Assembly: GCF_014636235.1 (NCBI RefSeq)
Contig: NZ_BMDZ01000003.1
Span: 97,033-161,032, forward strand
Length of the DNA: 64,000 nt
Direction: 5' to 3'
Origin: Tistrella bauzanensis
GTDB lineage: Bacteria > Pseudomonadota > Alphaproteobacteria > Tistrellales > Tistrellaceae
This document shows, in pieces, positions 1 through 8,215 of the stretch (its first letter is position 1; every line of letters begins with the position of its first letter). Below the pieces are notes generated by a model, which did not search any database, was not told where the DNA came from, and saw nothing but the letters and a program-made list of their open reading frames with translations. Position numbers and translations under genes: made by a program.

Positions 1-2201
1 GGCAGTGGGCTGTGATCGACCGGCAGCGACGGCGGCGCACCGGCGAGCAGCGTGATCAGGGTGGTCCGCAATTCGACCCAGTTCACCGGCTTGGCGACAA
101 AGGCATCGATGCCGGCGTCGAAATAGCGTGGCCGGTTTTCAACCATCGCATCTGCCGACAGCGCCATGATCGGCACCGTGTCGCCACGCGCGCGGATCGC
201 GCGGGTGGCGGCCACACCATCCATCCGCGGCATCTGCATGTCCATGATGATCACGTCGAAGGGCTGGCGCGCCGAGATGTCGACCGCGGCGGCACCATCC
301 TCGACCACGGTGACCGTGAAACCCATCCGGTGCAGCGCCTCGCCCATCAGCTCGCGGTTGACCGGATTGTCCTCGGCCACCAGCACCCGCCTTCCCGAGA
401 AACGGCCCCCGGTCAATGCGGCCGCCTCATCGCCGATCACTGGCCCGGCAATGGTGGTGGGCGGAGTGACCGGCCGACAGGGCAGATAGACCGTGAACAC
501 CGACCCGACGCCGGGCAGGCTGTCGACCGACAATTCGCCGCCCATGGCGGTGGTGAGGCGGTGTGAAATCGCAAGCCCGAGCCCCGTGCCGCCGGGCTGG
601 CCGCTCATCGGGCCGCGGGCCTGTGTGAACGGATCGAAGATCTGCGCCAGATCCTGCGATGCGATGCCGACGCCGGTATCGGCGACGGCGATGGCGATGC
701 GATCCGGACCGCCATGCCGACCGGCCAGAACATCCAGCCTGATTTCAATGAAGCCGCTGTCGGTGAACTTGATCGCATTGCCGACCAGGTTCATCAGCAC
801 CTGCCGCAACCGCATCGGATCGGCAAGGATCGCATCGGGCACGCCGCTGGCCCGGCGCACGGTCAGGGCCAGACCCTTCTGCGAGGCGCGGCCTTCGAAC
901 AGGCCCAGCACATCGCCCACAAGCCGGTCCAGCACCAGGGGTTCTTCCGACAGGCTGAGCCGGCCGGCCTCGATCTTCGACAGATCCAGAATGTCGTCGA
1001 GCAGCGTCATCAGACCGCCGGCGGATCGGCGCATGGCGGTGACCCAGCGCTGCTGCTTGTCGTTCAGCGGGCTTGCGTCCAGCAGATCCAGCATGCCCAG
1101 AACGCCGGTCATCGGCGTGCGCAGTTCATGGCTCATATTCGCCAGGAACATCGATTTGGCGGCGTTGGCCTGTTCGGCCGTGACCTGTGCCGCGCGCAGT
1201 TCCTCTTCGGTGCGGTGCAGGTCGGATACGTCGATCGCCAGCACATCGGCCACCCGGTCGCCATTCGCCAGGGTCTGCGGCGCCGCGACGTGAAGCATCG
1301 CCCAGCGGGTGATGCCGTCGCGGCCCACCAGCGGCAGCCCGAAACGGGATGGCCCGATGCCCAGCATGGCATCGCGGATGGCGGCCATTGCCCGGCGCGG
1401 GGCGTGGTCGGCCACCAGATCATCCAGCTGTGCGGGGTCGGCACAGATCCGTGCGGCATCGATGCCGCCGGTGATATCGCGGATGCCATTGCCGGCATAG
1501 ATGATCGCCGGCGGACCGTCTGCCGGCAGCAGGCATTGCAGGAAGGCACCCGGCACGCTGTCGGCCATCGCGCGGAACCGCTGACGTTCGGCCAGCAGGG
1601 CGGTCTCGGTGCGTCGGCGCTGGCGTTCCATCAGCATCAGGCTGCCGAAGACGATGGTGCCGACGACCGAGACCAGCATGATCGGCGTGCCGATCACCGA
1701 CAGGATCCGTCCGCCTTCCATTATCCCGAAGAAGGCCGGAACCACGACGACAGGACTGCCCCCGACCAGCGCACCCGCGATCGGCAGGTCGGTGAACCGG
1801 ATGCCCGACGATCGCCGCCAGAGCCACCAGGCGATCGACAGCACGCCGATCACCCCGATCGATGCCAGGGCCGGTGCGACGCCCGCGCCGCCCGACAGCA
1901 TCCGCCAGCCGCCGATCATGATGCCGGTGACGACGGTGGCAAGCGGGCCGCCAAACGGTGCCGACAGGATCAGCAGCACCGACCGCGCATCGAAAAACAG
2001 CCCGTCTTTGATCGTGATCGGCAGCAGCATCGAGGCGATCGACACCACCCCGAACAACACGCCCACGCACAGGCCATGGCCATGGTTGCCAAGCCGGTGC
2101 TGCCAGCGGTTCACCATACCGAAGCCAAGTGCCGCCAGAGCCAGAAGGCCGAGATTCTGGCTGAGCGGCAGCAACACCGAGATCCAGTCATTCCCGTTCA
2201 T
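1..2201 (-). CDS. Hybrid sensor histidine kinase/response regulator (3' end outside window)
   Basis: Membrane sensor kinase with a C-terminal receiver, read on the minus strand and cut by the left edge, so about 733 residues are visible. The first ~190 residues are hydrophobic and contain the DARSVLLIL...GGP pattern of the 5TMR-LYT membrane sensor fold. A PAS-like region follows (around 200-330). The dimerisation/phosphoacceptor box SHELRTPMTGVLGM has its His near residue 358. The ATPase domain shows NLVGNAIKFTDSG, DTGVGIA and GTGLGLAIS. The receiver has the phosphoacceptor Asp in DVIIMDMQMPRMDG near 650 and the conserved Lys in VAKPVNW near 703. The ATG at 2201 gives the complete membrane domain; no strong Shine-Dalgarno sequence is visible. 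Ligand and output are unknown. A further domain, such as Hpt, could lie beyond the edge. Confidence 0.9.
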   Translation of the reverse strand, partial: MNGNDWISVLLPLSQNLGLLALAALGFGMVNRWQHRLGNHGHGLCVGVLFGVVSIASMLLPITIKDGLFFDARSVLLILSAPFGGPLATVVTGIMIGGWRMLSGGAGVAPALASIGVIGVLSIAWWLWRRSSGIRFTDLPIAGALVGGSPVVVVPAFFGIMEGGRILSVIGTPIMLVSVVGTIVFGSLMLMERQRRRTETALLAERQRFRAMADSVPGAFLQCLLPADGPPAIIYAGNGIRDITGGIDAARICADPAQLDDLVADHAPRRAMAAIRDAMLGIGPSRFGLPLVGRDGITRWAMLHVAAPQTLANGDRVADVLAIDVSDLHRTEEELRAAQVTAEQANAAKSMFLANMSHELRTPMTGVLGMLDLLDASPLNDKQQRWVTAMRRSAGGLMTLLDDILDLSKIEAGRLSLSEEPLVLDRLVGDVLGLFEGRASQKGLALTVRRASGVPDAILADPMRLRQVLMNLVGNAIKFTDSGFIEIRLDVLAGRHGGPDRIAIAVADTGVGIASQDLAQIFDPFTQARGPMSGQPGGTGLGLAISHRLTTAMGGELSVDSLPGVGSVFTVYLPCRPVTPPTTIAGPVIGDEAAALTGGRFSGRRVLVAEDNPVNRELMGEALHRMGFTVTVVEDGAAAVDISARQPFDVIIMDMQMPRMDGVAATRAIRARGDTVPIMALSADAMVENRPRYFDAGIDAFVAKPVNWVELRTTLITLLAGAPPSLPVDHSPL

Positions 2202-2315
2202 ATACGGCTCATCGACAGACACGAGCTCCGCGCATGGTTCGAACGCCGGATAGCCGCCGCTCCGCTTAAGGCTCAGTGTACAGTGACGGCACGCCCCACG
2301 GTACTTGCAAGAATA

Positions 2316-2343
2316 TTGGATGCGATTCAACTATAAATACATT
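2316..2343 (+). promoter_or_regulatory. Candidate sigma-70-like promoter
   Basis: This is the only AT-rich patch in the divergent gap between the sensor kinase and the crotonase gene. TTGGAT (2316-2321), a 16-bp spacer and TACATT (2338-2343) approximate -35/-10 boxes pointing at the crotonase gene about 140 bp downstream. The match is modest. Confidence 0.3.
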
Positions 2344-2483
2344 TAAGGTCGGGAAACGGAACCACTGGATCCTGGACAGAGAGGGACGCGCGGCATGAGC
2401 GAGCGGCTTCACAGCACCGATGGCGGGCCATCACATGCACCCTGCAGCGGATCGACGGACAACACTGTCATGGGCGCCGGTCA

Positions 2484-4121
2484 ATGAGCGTCGGTCAGGT
2501 CATGGATACCGGTCACGCCGTGCAGCTTCGCGCCGGACCGCGCCCGGGTATCATCCGGCTGTGGCTGCAGCGCCGGGATCGCCCGGCCAATCTGGTCGAC
2601 GACCTGATGATCGACGACCTGTGCCGGGCGATCGATGCCCTTGAGGCCATGCCGGACCTGGCGGGCGTGCTGCTGCAATCGGGCGGGCGGGATTTCCTGG
2701 CCGGTGCCGATCTCACCCGGCTCGATGCGCTGCGCGATCCCGCGCGCAGCCGCGGCTTCTCGACCGCATTTCATGCAGCGACGCGGCGGCTGGAACGCCT
2801 GAATGCGCCGGTGGTGGCGCTGATCGCGGGTGCCTGCATGGGCGGCGGGTTCGAACTGGCGCTGGCGGCCGATGCGCGGGTGGCCGTGGCTGGCCGCTTC
2901 GCCATCGGCTGTCCGGAAGCCGCGATCGGCACGATGCCCGGCGGCGGCGGCACGCAGCGCCTGCCGCGCCTGATCGGCCGGCTTCCGGCGCTGGCGATGC
3001 TGGCCCTGGGCCGCACGCTCGATCCCGACGCGGCCTGGGACACCGGTATCCTCGATGCGCCACCCTTTGCCGATATCGCCGCAGCCGAGGCGGCGGCATG
3101 CCAGATCATCCAGGCGATCCATGCCGGCGACCCGTCGGTGCTCCGCCGCCCGTTGAGCGACGAACAGCCATCCGGCGCCGGAGCGACGGCAGAGGAGGCG
3201 GGGATCCTGACCTGGGCACGCGCACTGCGCCATCGCCGGCCGGGTGTCCTCGCCACCTGTGCCGCCGTGCTGGATGGCCAGTCCCTCGATCTCGATGCGG
3301 CGCTGGCCCTTGAAGCCGGGCGCTTTGCCGCGCTGATGGCACAGCCTGAGCCGCATCGGCTGGTGGCGGGCGGATTCCTGGCGGGGCGTGCCCTGGCGCG
3401 GGGAATCGGGTGGCCAGCGCAGCCGGTGCCGGCACCGGCTGCGCCGCGCGTTCATGCCGGTGATGGCTGCGCGGCGGTGGGGATCTCCGGCGATGACGGC
3501 GCGGAACCTGCCAAGGACGGCGATGTGACGCTCGTGGTGCTGGCGCCTGCTGGCCCGGTTTCTGGCCCGGTGGTGCCGGCAGCGTGCCCTGATGGAGCCA
3601 TGGGGGTGGTGGTGCATGGCCCGGTCGTAAAAGGCCAGGCCGGGCGGGAGCCGGGGCGGCGGCGGATCGCCGAAGTGCTGATACCGGCGGATGCCATGCC
3701 AGGGGCGGTCATCGCCGCCATGGACCGGCTGCGCAAGTCCGGCTTCGGAACGGCCGCCGTACCGGCGGCGGCAGGATCGGTGATCTGTCGGCTTGCCGGT
3801 GCCGGGCAGGCCGGTCTTGCGGCGTTGATCGCGGATGGATGGCCGCCGGACCGTCTTCACCGCGCGCTGGCGCGGGCAGGCTTTGGCTGGCCGCTGGTTC
3901 CCGACGCGCTGGAAGGGCTGGCGGACCGGGCGGCGGACGGGGATGATGATCGCGCGGCCGGCGTGGTGGCGGCAGCCATGCGCCGTGCGGCAGCCGATCT
4001 GGTCGCGGCTGGGGTCGCACCGGCGGCGATCGACGTGTTGGCGACGCAGGGCGCCGGATGGCCCGCCCATCTGGAACCGCTGTCCCATCCGGTGGTTGAT
4101 GAGCGGTCCGGCCCATCTTGA
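2484..4121 (+). CDS. Enoyl-CoA hydratase/isomerase (crotonase) family protein with a long degenerate C-terminal half
   Basis: The protein is 545 aa, about twice a plain crotonase. Residues 20-200 are a convincing crotonase domain: the oxyanion-hole segment FLAGADLTRL (71-80), the first catalytic Glu in GGGFELALAAD (Glu124) and the second in CPEAAIGTMPGGGGTQRL (Glu145). This implies hydration or isomerisation of acyl-CoA thioesters. The rest is Ala/Gly/Pro-rich. Around residues 390-470 a stretch beginning RRIAEVLIPADAMPG, then FGTAAVPAAAGSVICRLAGAG, recalls the region around VEVI and SPGF in FadB/FadJ 3-hydroxyacyl-CoA dehydrogenase domains. No GxGxxG NAD-binding motif precedes it. I read it as a FadB-like protein whose dehydrogenase part has decayed; this is inference. 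It lies 52 bp before the SCP2 gene on the same strand. Confidence 0.85.
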   Translation: MSVGQVMDTGHAVQLRAGPRPGIIRLWLQRRDRPANLVDDLMIDDLCRAIDALEAMPDLAGVLLQSGGRDFLAGADLTRLDALRDPARSRGFSTAFHAATRRLERLNAPVVALIAGACMGGGFELALAADARVAVAGRFAIGCPEAAIGTMPGGGGTQRLPRLIGRLPALAMLALGRTLDPDAAWDTGILDAPPFADIAAAEAAACQIIQAIHAGDPSVLRRPLSDEQPSGAGATAEEAGILTWARALRHRRPGVLATCAAVLDGQSLDLDAALALEAGRFAALMAQPEPHRLVAGGFLAGRALARGIGWPAQPVPAPAAPRVHAGDGCAAVGISGDDGAEPAKDGDVTLVVLAPAGPVSGPVVPAACPDGAMGVVVHGPVVKGQAGREPGRRRIAEVLIPADAMPGAVIAAMDRLRKSGFGTAAVPAAAGSVICRLAGAGQAGLAALIADGWPPDRLHRALARAGFGWPLVPDALEGLADRAADGDDDRAAGVVAAAMRRAAADLVAAGVAPAAIDVLATQGAGWPAHLEPLSHPVVDERSGPS

Positions 4122-4138
4122 CGACGCATGATCTTACA

Positions 4139-4154
4139 TTTACGTTAACGTCAA
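4139..4154. promoter_or_regulatory. 16-bp palindrome resembling a LiuR (MerR-family) operator
   Basis: TTTACGTT/AACGTCAA is an almost perfect inverted repeat (one mismatch) centred on ACGTTAACGT, 20 bp before the SCP2 start. From memory it matches the LiuR consensus TTTACGTTWACGTAAA described for proteobacterial branched-chain amino acid and fatty acid catabolism genes. The acyl-CoA gene context fits. No liuR gene is in the window. Confidence 0.5.
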
Positions 4155-4173
4155 CAAACGCGGGAGGAACGAT

Positions 4174-4467
4174 ATGTCGACCGATGATCTGGTGCGCCGG
4201 ATGCAGGACAAGGCAACCAAGGGCGGTGACCTTGGCGCTACGGTCAAATTCGTGCTGGAGGACGGGGTGATCTTCGTCGATGGCCGGTCGAGCCCGGCCG
4301 AGGTGTCGGATGCCGACCGCGATGCCGATTGCACCATCCGCTGTTCCGCCGAAACCCTGGACCGCCTGATGACCGGCGACTTGTCCGCGACCATGGCCTT
4401 CATGACCGGCAAGATCAAGGTCGAGGGCGACATGACGGTTGCGATGAAGCTGTCGGCGATCCTCTGA
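4174..4467 (+). CDS. SCP2 sterol/lipid-binding domain protein
   Basis: A 97-aa single-domain SCP2-type lipid carrier. The pattern FVLEDGVIFVDG, then DADCTIRCSAETLDRLMTGD (55-75) and the closing AFMTGKIKVEGDMTVAMKL is the signature of stand-alone bacterial SCP2 proteins. These bind acyl-CoA or other lipids in the cytoplasm and often sit among acyl-CoA genes. An excellent ribosome binding site (GGGAGGA) precedes the ATG at 4174. Its own promoter region contains the LiuR-like palindrome at 4139-4154. It lies between a crotonase gene and, after a terminator, a convergent acyl-CoA synthetase. The natural ligand cannot be read from sequence. Confidence 0.92.
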   Translation: MSTDDLVRRMQDKATKGGDLGATVKFVLEDGVIFVDGRSSPAEVSDADRDADCTIRCSAETLDRLMTGDLSATMAFMTGKIKVEGDMTVAMKLSAIL

Positions 4468-4683
4468 ACCGAGATGCCGCGCCATGGTGCCCGCCCGCCG
4501 CCGCGAGTGCCGCGGGGGATCAGGTGGGACCGTGCCGCCAACGATGCTTCCGTCCGGGCGTGTCATCCTTCACGGATGGCTGCCGGTTCCCCCCGGAAGT
4601 CGACGGGGGATGTGGCCCTGACAGGCTGCATCCCCCATGTTCATCAGGCCCCATGTCCATCAGGCCCCATTTCCATCAGAATT

Positions 4684-4727
4684 GACGGCAAAGGGCGGCT
4701 TCCGCAGGAAGGCCGCCTTTTGCCGTC
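4684..4727. terminator. Bidirectional terminator hairpin between SCP2 and acyl-CoA synthetase genes
   Basis: GACGGCAAAGGGCGGCTTCC pairs with the GGAAGGCCGCC-TTTTGCCGTC arm around a short loop, with small bulges. A T-run follows inside the stem end on the plus strand, and an A-run serves the minus strand. It sits exactly between two convergent genes. Confidence 0.75.
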
Positions 4728-4737
4728 TTTGATCTGA

Positions 4738-6372
4738 TCAATCAGTCTTTTTGGTCAGCCAGTCGCCATAGGCTTCGCGCAGCTTCATCTTCAGCAGCTT
4801 GCCGGTGGCGGTGTGCGGCAGCTCGTCGACGAAGATCACGTCATCGGGCAGCCACCATTTCACCACCTGGGTTTCCAGATAGTCGAGCATGCCCTGCTTG
4901 TCGAGCGTGGCACCCTCGCGCGGGATCACCAGCAGCAGCGGGCGTTCCTGCCATTTGTCATGGGCGACGCCGATGACCGCGGCTTCCTTGACGTCCGGAT
5001 GGCCGACGGCGGCGTTTTCAAGGTCGATCGAGCTGATCCATTCGCCACCCGACTTGATCACGTCCTTTGACCGGTCGACGATCTGGGCATAGCCGTCGGC
5101 ATCGATGGTGGCGATGTCGCCGGTGTCGAACCAGCCGTCATCGTCCAGGATCGTCTCGTCCTCGCGGCGGAAATAGGTCTTCAGCACCCAGGGGCCGCGG
5201 ACCTTCAGATGGCCGAATGCCACGCCGTCATGCGGCAGGTTGTTGCCGTCGCTGTCGGTGATCCGCATGTCGATGCCATAGACCGCCTTGCCGATCTTGG
5301 TCTGAAGCTTGTACTTTGCCTCCTGGCTCAAGCCCAGATGCTTGGCCTTGAAGGTGCAGGTGGTGCCGACCGGGCTCGTCTCGGTCATGCCCCAGGCATG
5401 CAGCAGGAAGGTGCCGTGCTTTTCCTGGAACTTGCGGATCATCGCTTCCGGCGCGGCCGAGCCGCCGACCACGGCGATGCGCACGCCTTCCATCTTGACG
5501 CCGATCTCGTCCAGATGGTTCAGCAGCGCCAGCCACACCGTGGGCACGCCGGCCAGAATCGTCGGGCGTTCCATCTCGATCAGCTCGGCCAGCCCCGGAC
5601 CATCCAGGCGCGGGCCGGGGAACACCAGCTTGGCGCCGACCATCGGGCAGGCATAAGGCAGGCCCCAGGCGTTCACATGGAACATCGGCACCACCGGCAG
5701 CACGGCGTCGGTGGCCGACACGGCCAGGCTGTCGGCCATGCAGATGCCATAGGAATGCAGCACGTTGGAGCGGTGCGAATACAGCACGCCCTTGGGGTTG
5801 CCCGTGGTGCCCGAGGTATAGCACAGCGATGAGGCGGTGTTCTCGTCGAACCGGGGGAACTCGAAGCTGGCGGGCTGGTCGGCGATCAGCTCTTCATAGC
5901 AGATCGCGTTGACCAGCGTCGTCTCGGGCATGTTCGCCCGGTCGGTCAGGATGACCACGGCTTCCACGGTCGGCATCTTGCCGGCCAGTTTTTCCAGAAT
6001 CGGAACGAAAGTCAGGTCCACCAGGATCACGCGGTCTTCGGCGTGATTGATGATGTACTCGATCTGTTCAAGGAACAGGCGTGGATTGATCGTGTGCAGA
6101 ACCGCGCCCGAGCCCGACACCGCGAAATAGGCCTCGAAATGCCGATAGCCGTTCCAGGCAAGCGTGCCGACCCGGTCGCCCATGCCGATGCCGAAGCGCG
6201 AGGCGAGGGCGTTGGTGAGCTGCTGAACGCGGCTGTACGCATCCGCATAGGTATAGCGGTGGATCGGCCCCTCGCAGGTCCGCGACACGATTTCGACATC
6301 GCCGTGAAACTTGGCGGCCGTTTCGATCAGCGGTGCGATCAGAAGCGGCGTGTCCATCATCTGGCCGCGCAT
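4738..6372 (-). CDS. AMP-forming acyl-CoA synthetase (fatty-acid--CoA ligase)
   Basis: A 544-aa enzyme that activates a carboxylic acid to its CoA thioester through an acyl-adenylate. The AMP-binding P-loop is [18 protein letters not shown]. The adenylate motif is [17 protein letters not shown], and the hinge follows in [17 protein letters not shown]. The C-terminal catalytic Lys lies in [19 protein letters not shown]. Length and motif spelling resemble AlkK/medium- and long-chain fatty acyl-CoA ligases. The start at 6372 is fixed by the strong Shine-Dalgarno AGGGAGGA just upstream; a longer reading to 6648 has no such support. It is convergent with the SCP2 and crotonase genes, so a shared role in fatty or branched acid use is plausible. 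Exact chain-length specificity is not readable. Confidence 0.95.
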   Translation of the reverse strand: MRGQMMDTPLLIAPLIETAAKFHGDVEIVSRTCEGPIHRYTYADAYSRVQQLTNALASRFGIGMGDRVGTLAWNGYRHFEAYFAVSGSGAVLHTINPRLFLEQIEYIINHAEDRVILVDLTFVPILEKLAGKMPTVEAVVILTDRANMPETTLVNAICYEELIADQPASFEFPRFDENTASSLCYTSGTTGNPKGVLYSHRSNVLHSYGICMADSLAVSATDAVLPVVPMFHVNAWGLPYACPMVGAKLVFPGPRLDGPGLAELIEMERPTILAGVPTVWLALLNHLDEIGVKMEGVRIAVVGGSAAPEAMIRKFQEKHGTFLLHAWGMTETSPVGTTCTFKAKHLGLSQEAKYKLQTKIGKAVYGIDMRITDSDGNNLPHDGVAFGHLKVRGPWVLKTYFRREDETILDDDGWFDTGDIATIDADGYAQIVDRSKDVIKSGGEWISSIDLENAAVGHPDVKEAAVIGVAHDKWQERPLLLVIPREGATLDKQGMLDYLETQVVKWWLPDDVIFVDELPHTATGKLLKMKLREAYGDWLTKKTD

Positions 6373-6721
6373 GAATCCTCCCTTGGTCTCAGCATAGGAA
6401 CGCGGTCCCGTTCGGGGCGCCGCGGCGATGGCGCCCGTCGCGCCATCGGAAAGCGGATGAAGACATTTCGTCGGGTGCCGCTCCCCCCGAAGCGACCCGC
6501 CGGTCACGAGCGCCGGCGCGGCCAGCCTAGCGTGTCGACCGGGCTTTGTGAACCGGCATACGCTGCCGTGAAGCCCGCAGAAAACCGCGGTTTCGGGATA
6601 TATCGCACAGGCTTTATGGCGCCGGGGTTCTTCGCGTATTCGGGGCAATCATTCCCTGGTCGACCTCCTGAAGGCGACCGCCATGGCCGTGCCTTCCGGG
6701 GTGGGTCGCGGATTGATGCAC
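6373..6721. other. Non-coding gap upstream of acyl-CoA synthetase
   Basis: About 350 bp between the acyl-CoA synthetase start and the tRNA-Asn terminator. It should hold the synthetase promoter (minus strand). No convincing promoter hexamers, operator palindrome or small gene was recognised; open frames here look like chance frames. Confidence 0.6.
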
Positions 6722-6761
6722 AAAAAAAGACCCTCGCCGCATAACGGCGAAGGTCTTTTTT
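6722..6761 (-). terminator. Rho-independent terminator of tRNA-Asn
   Basis: On the minus strand a stem AGACC-TTCGCCG / CGGCGA-GGGTCT with one mismatch is followed by a run of seven T. The plus strand also has a T-run, so it may work in both directions. It lies 4 bp downstream of the tRNA-Asn 3' end. Confidence 0.9.
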
Positions 6762-6765
6762 GAAG

Positions 6766-6841
6766 TGGCTCCCCGAGCCGGACTCGAACCAGCGACAAGG
6801 TGGTTAACAGCCACCTGCTCTACCTACTGAGCTATCGGGGA
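6766..6841 (-). tRNA. tRNA-Asn (GTT)
   Basis: A complete 76-nt cloverleaf on the minus strand. The acceptor stem TCCCCGA pairs with TCGGGGA and is followed by G and an encoded CCA. The anticodon loop is CTGTTAA in a GGTGG/CCACC stem. The T-arm contains GGTTCGAGTCC. The D-arm contains AGCTCAGTAGGTAGAGC. Anticodon GTT reads Asn codons AAC/AAU. A strong terminator follows directly. Confidence 0.97.
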
Positions 6842-6944
6842 TCAGTGATAGCCTTCGTCTGTGGGGCGTGCTTTTATCACCATCTGGCCGTCATGTCCAG
6901 ATCGATTTTCATCGATCGTCCCTGATCAATGTCTGACGAGAAGA

Positions 6945-7018
6945 TGGAGGCCGGGGGCGGAGTCGAACCGCCGATCGGGGATTTGCAGTCCCCTGCATTA
7001 CCACTTTGCTACCCGGCC
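6945..7018 (-). tRNA. tRNA-Cys (GCA)
   Basis: A complete 74-nt tRNA on the minus strand. The acceptor stem GGCCGGG pairs with CCCGGCC, with encoded CCA. The anticodon loop CTGCAAA sits in a GGGGA/TCCCC stem, and the T-arm contains GGTTCGACTCC. Anticodon GCA reads cysteine codons. It lies 103 bp upstream of tRNA-Asn on the same strand and may be co-transcribed with it. Confidence 0.97.
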
Positions 7019-7455
7019 ACCGGGCTTGTCGTCCAACATGATCTCTGGCGCCGTACCATCTCCGGCATGACGCCATCTCTGGTACTGAACAGGCAGACCG
7101 TGCTGATGTTCCAGGCTCTGCCGCCTGCGTTTCCGCAGTCCGCAGCACCCCTCGACGGATCGGGTTTATAGAGGCGTCTCAGGGTGTGGTCAACCCCTGC
7201 TTCGTCATCGGATCATCACGATCCGCGAAAACAGTGTAACCGTGCGTGGCGTCACAGTCACGGCCCATGCCATGTGCCCATGATGCCATCGTGGCCGGGA
7301 TTGTTCGTGCTGGAAGAGGCCTTCGCAGGGTGTCCGGTGACAAGCTTGTGTCCCCGTCATTGTCATCCCCCCGCGCCCCCGGTATAAGTTGCGGGCGATG
7401 CGCCACCGTTCGCGCAGCGCCGCCGGACCGACCGGAAGCAGCCGAGAGCCGAAGC
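7019..7455. other. Non-coding gap between tRNA-Cys and the PCMT-like gene
   Basis: About 440 bp, divergent: it must contain the tRNA promoter (minus) and the promoter of the PCMT-like gene (plus). I see no clear hexamers, repeat or additional gene. Confidence 0.6.
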
Positions 7456-8112
7456 ATGCACGACTATAGCGATGCCCGCCGTAACATGGTGCTGACCCAG
7501 CTCCTCCCGAACAGGGTCACCGATGACCGTGTGCTCGATGCCATGGGCACCGTGCCGCGGGAGCGGTTCGTGCCTGTCAGCCACCGCGCCGTCGCCTATG
7601 TCGACGAGGATGTGGCCATTGGCTATGGCCGGTTCCTGATGGAGCCGATGCTGTTTGCGCGTCTGCTTCAGGCGGCCGATATCCGGTCCCACGAAGCCGT
7701 GCTCGATATCGGCTGCGGTGCCGGCTATTCGGCGGCGGTTCTGGCGCGACTGGCGTCGGCCGTGGTCGCGGTCGAGGAACAGACCGAACTGGCCGAACAG
7801 GCAGGCGAGTTGATCGAGCAACTGGGCGTTCAGAACGCTGCCGTGATCACCGGCCCGCTGGCCGAGGGTTATGCCGCCCAGGCACCCTATGACGTGATCG
7901 TCGTCGAGGGTGCGCTTGAGGTGGAACCCAAGGCGCTGCTCGACCAACTGGCCGATGGCGGCCGTCTGGTCGCGGTCATGAACGACAAGGGCCGCGTCGG
8001 CCATGCGACCCTGTTCACCAATTATGCGGGGGCGATCGCGCGGCGGACATTGTTCGACGCGGCGACGCCGGTCCTGTCGGCCTTCCGCAAGACGGTCGGC
8101 TTCGTTTTCTAG
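7456..8112 (+). CDS. PCMT-like SAM-dependent methyltransferase, probably not an isoaspartate repair enzyme
   Basis: 218 aa with the protein-L-isoaspartate methyltransferase fold. The N-terminal ARRNMVLTQLLPNRVTD and VPRERFVP match the family, and the SAM loop is VLDIGCGAGYSAAVLA (82-97). The family's substrate motif (PIGQGQTIS in the second paralogue, at 58600) is replaced by AIGYGRFLME (54-63), so the catalytic Ser/Thr region is lost. Methyl transfer to isoaspartate is therefore doubtful, although SAM binding looks intact. The gene lies just ahead of tolC on the same strand, a frequent alphaproteobacterial arrangement. It would be called Pcm by simple homology; I call only the family. Confidence 0.9.
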   Translation: MHDYSDARRNMVLTQLLPNRVTDDRVLDAMGTVPRERFVPVSHRAVAYVDEDVAIGYGRFLMEPMLFARLLQAADIRSHEAVLDIGCGAGYSAAVLARLASAVVAVEEQTELAEQAGELIEQLGVQNAAVITGPLAEGYAAQAPYDVIVVEGALEVEPKALLDQLADGGRLVAVMNDKGRVGHATLFTNYAGAIARRTLFDAATPVLSAFRKTVGFVF

Positions 8113-8215
8113 GCCACTGGCCGCCGAACGCCGGGGGAGAGCGCGCCTTCGGGCGTGTCCGGAGGCGGGCGGTCCCGATCATGGTGTGCCATCTGCGCAA
8201 GCGAGGGATGGGACG

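Noticed and set aside
714-2336. 540-codon plus-strand frame over the sensor kinase
   Set aside because: The minus strand gives H-box, ATPase and receiver motifs; the plus frame has no recognisable domain.
6373-6648. 92-residue N-terminal extension of the acyl-CoA synthetase
   Set aside because: No conservation or ribosome binding site; AGGGAGGA marks the start at 6372.
6929-7171. Open frame reading across tRNA-Cys on the plus strand
   Set aside because: It is the antisense of the tRNA, a well-known source of false proteins (its GGGVEPPIGDLQSPALP stretch); the tRNA explains the sequence.
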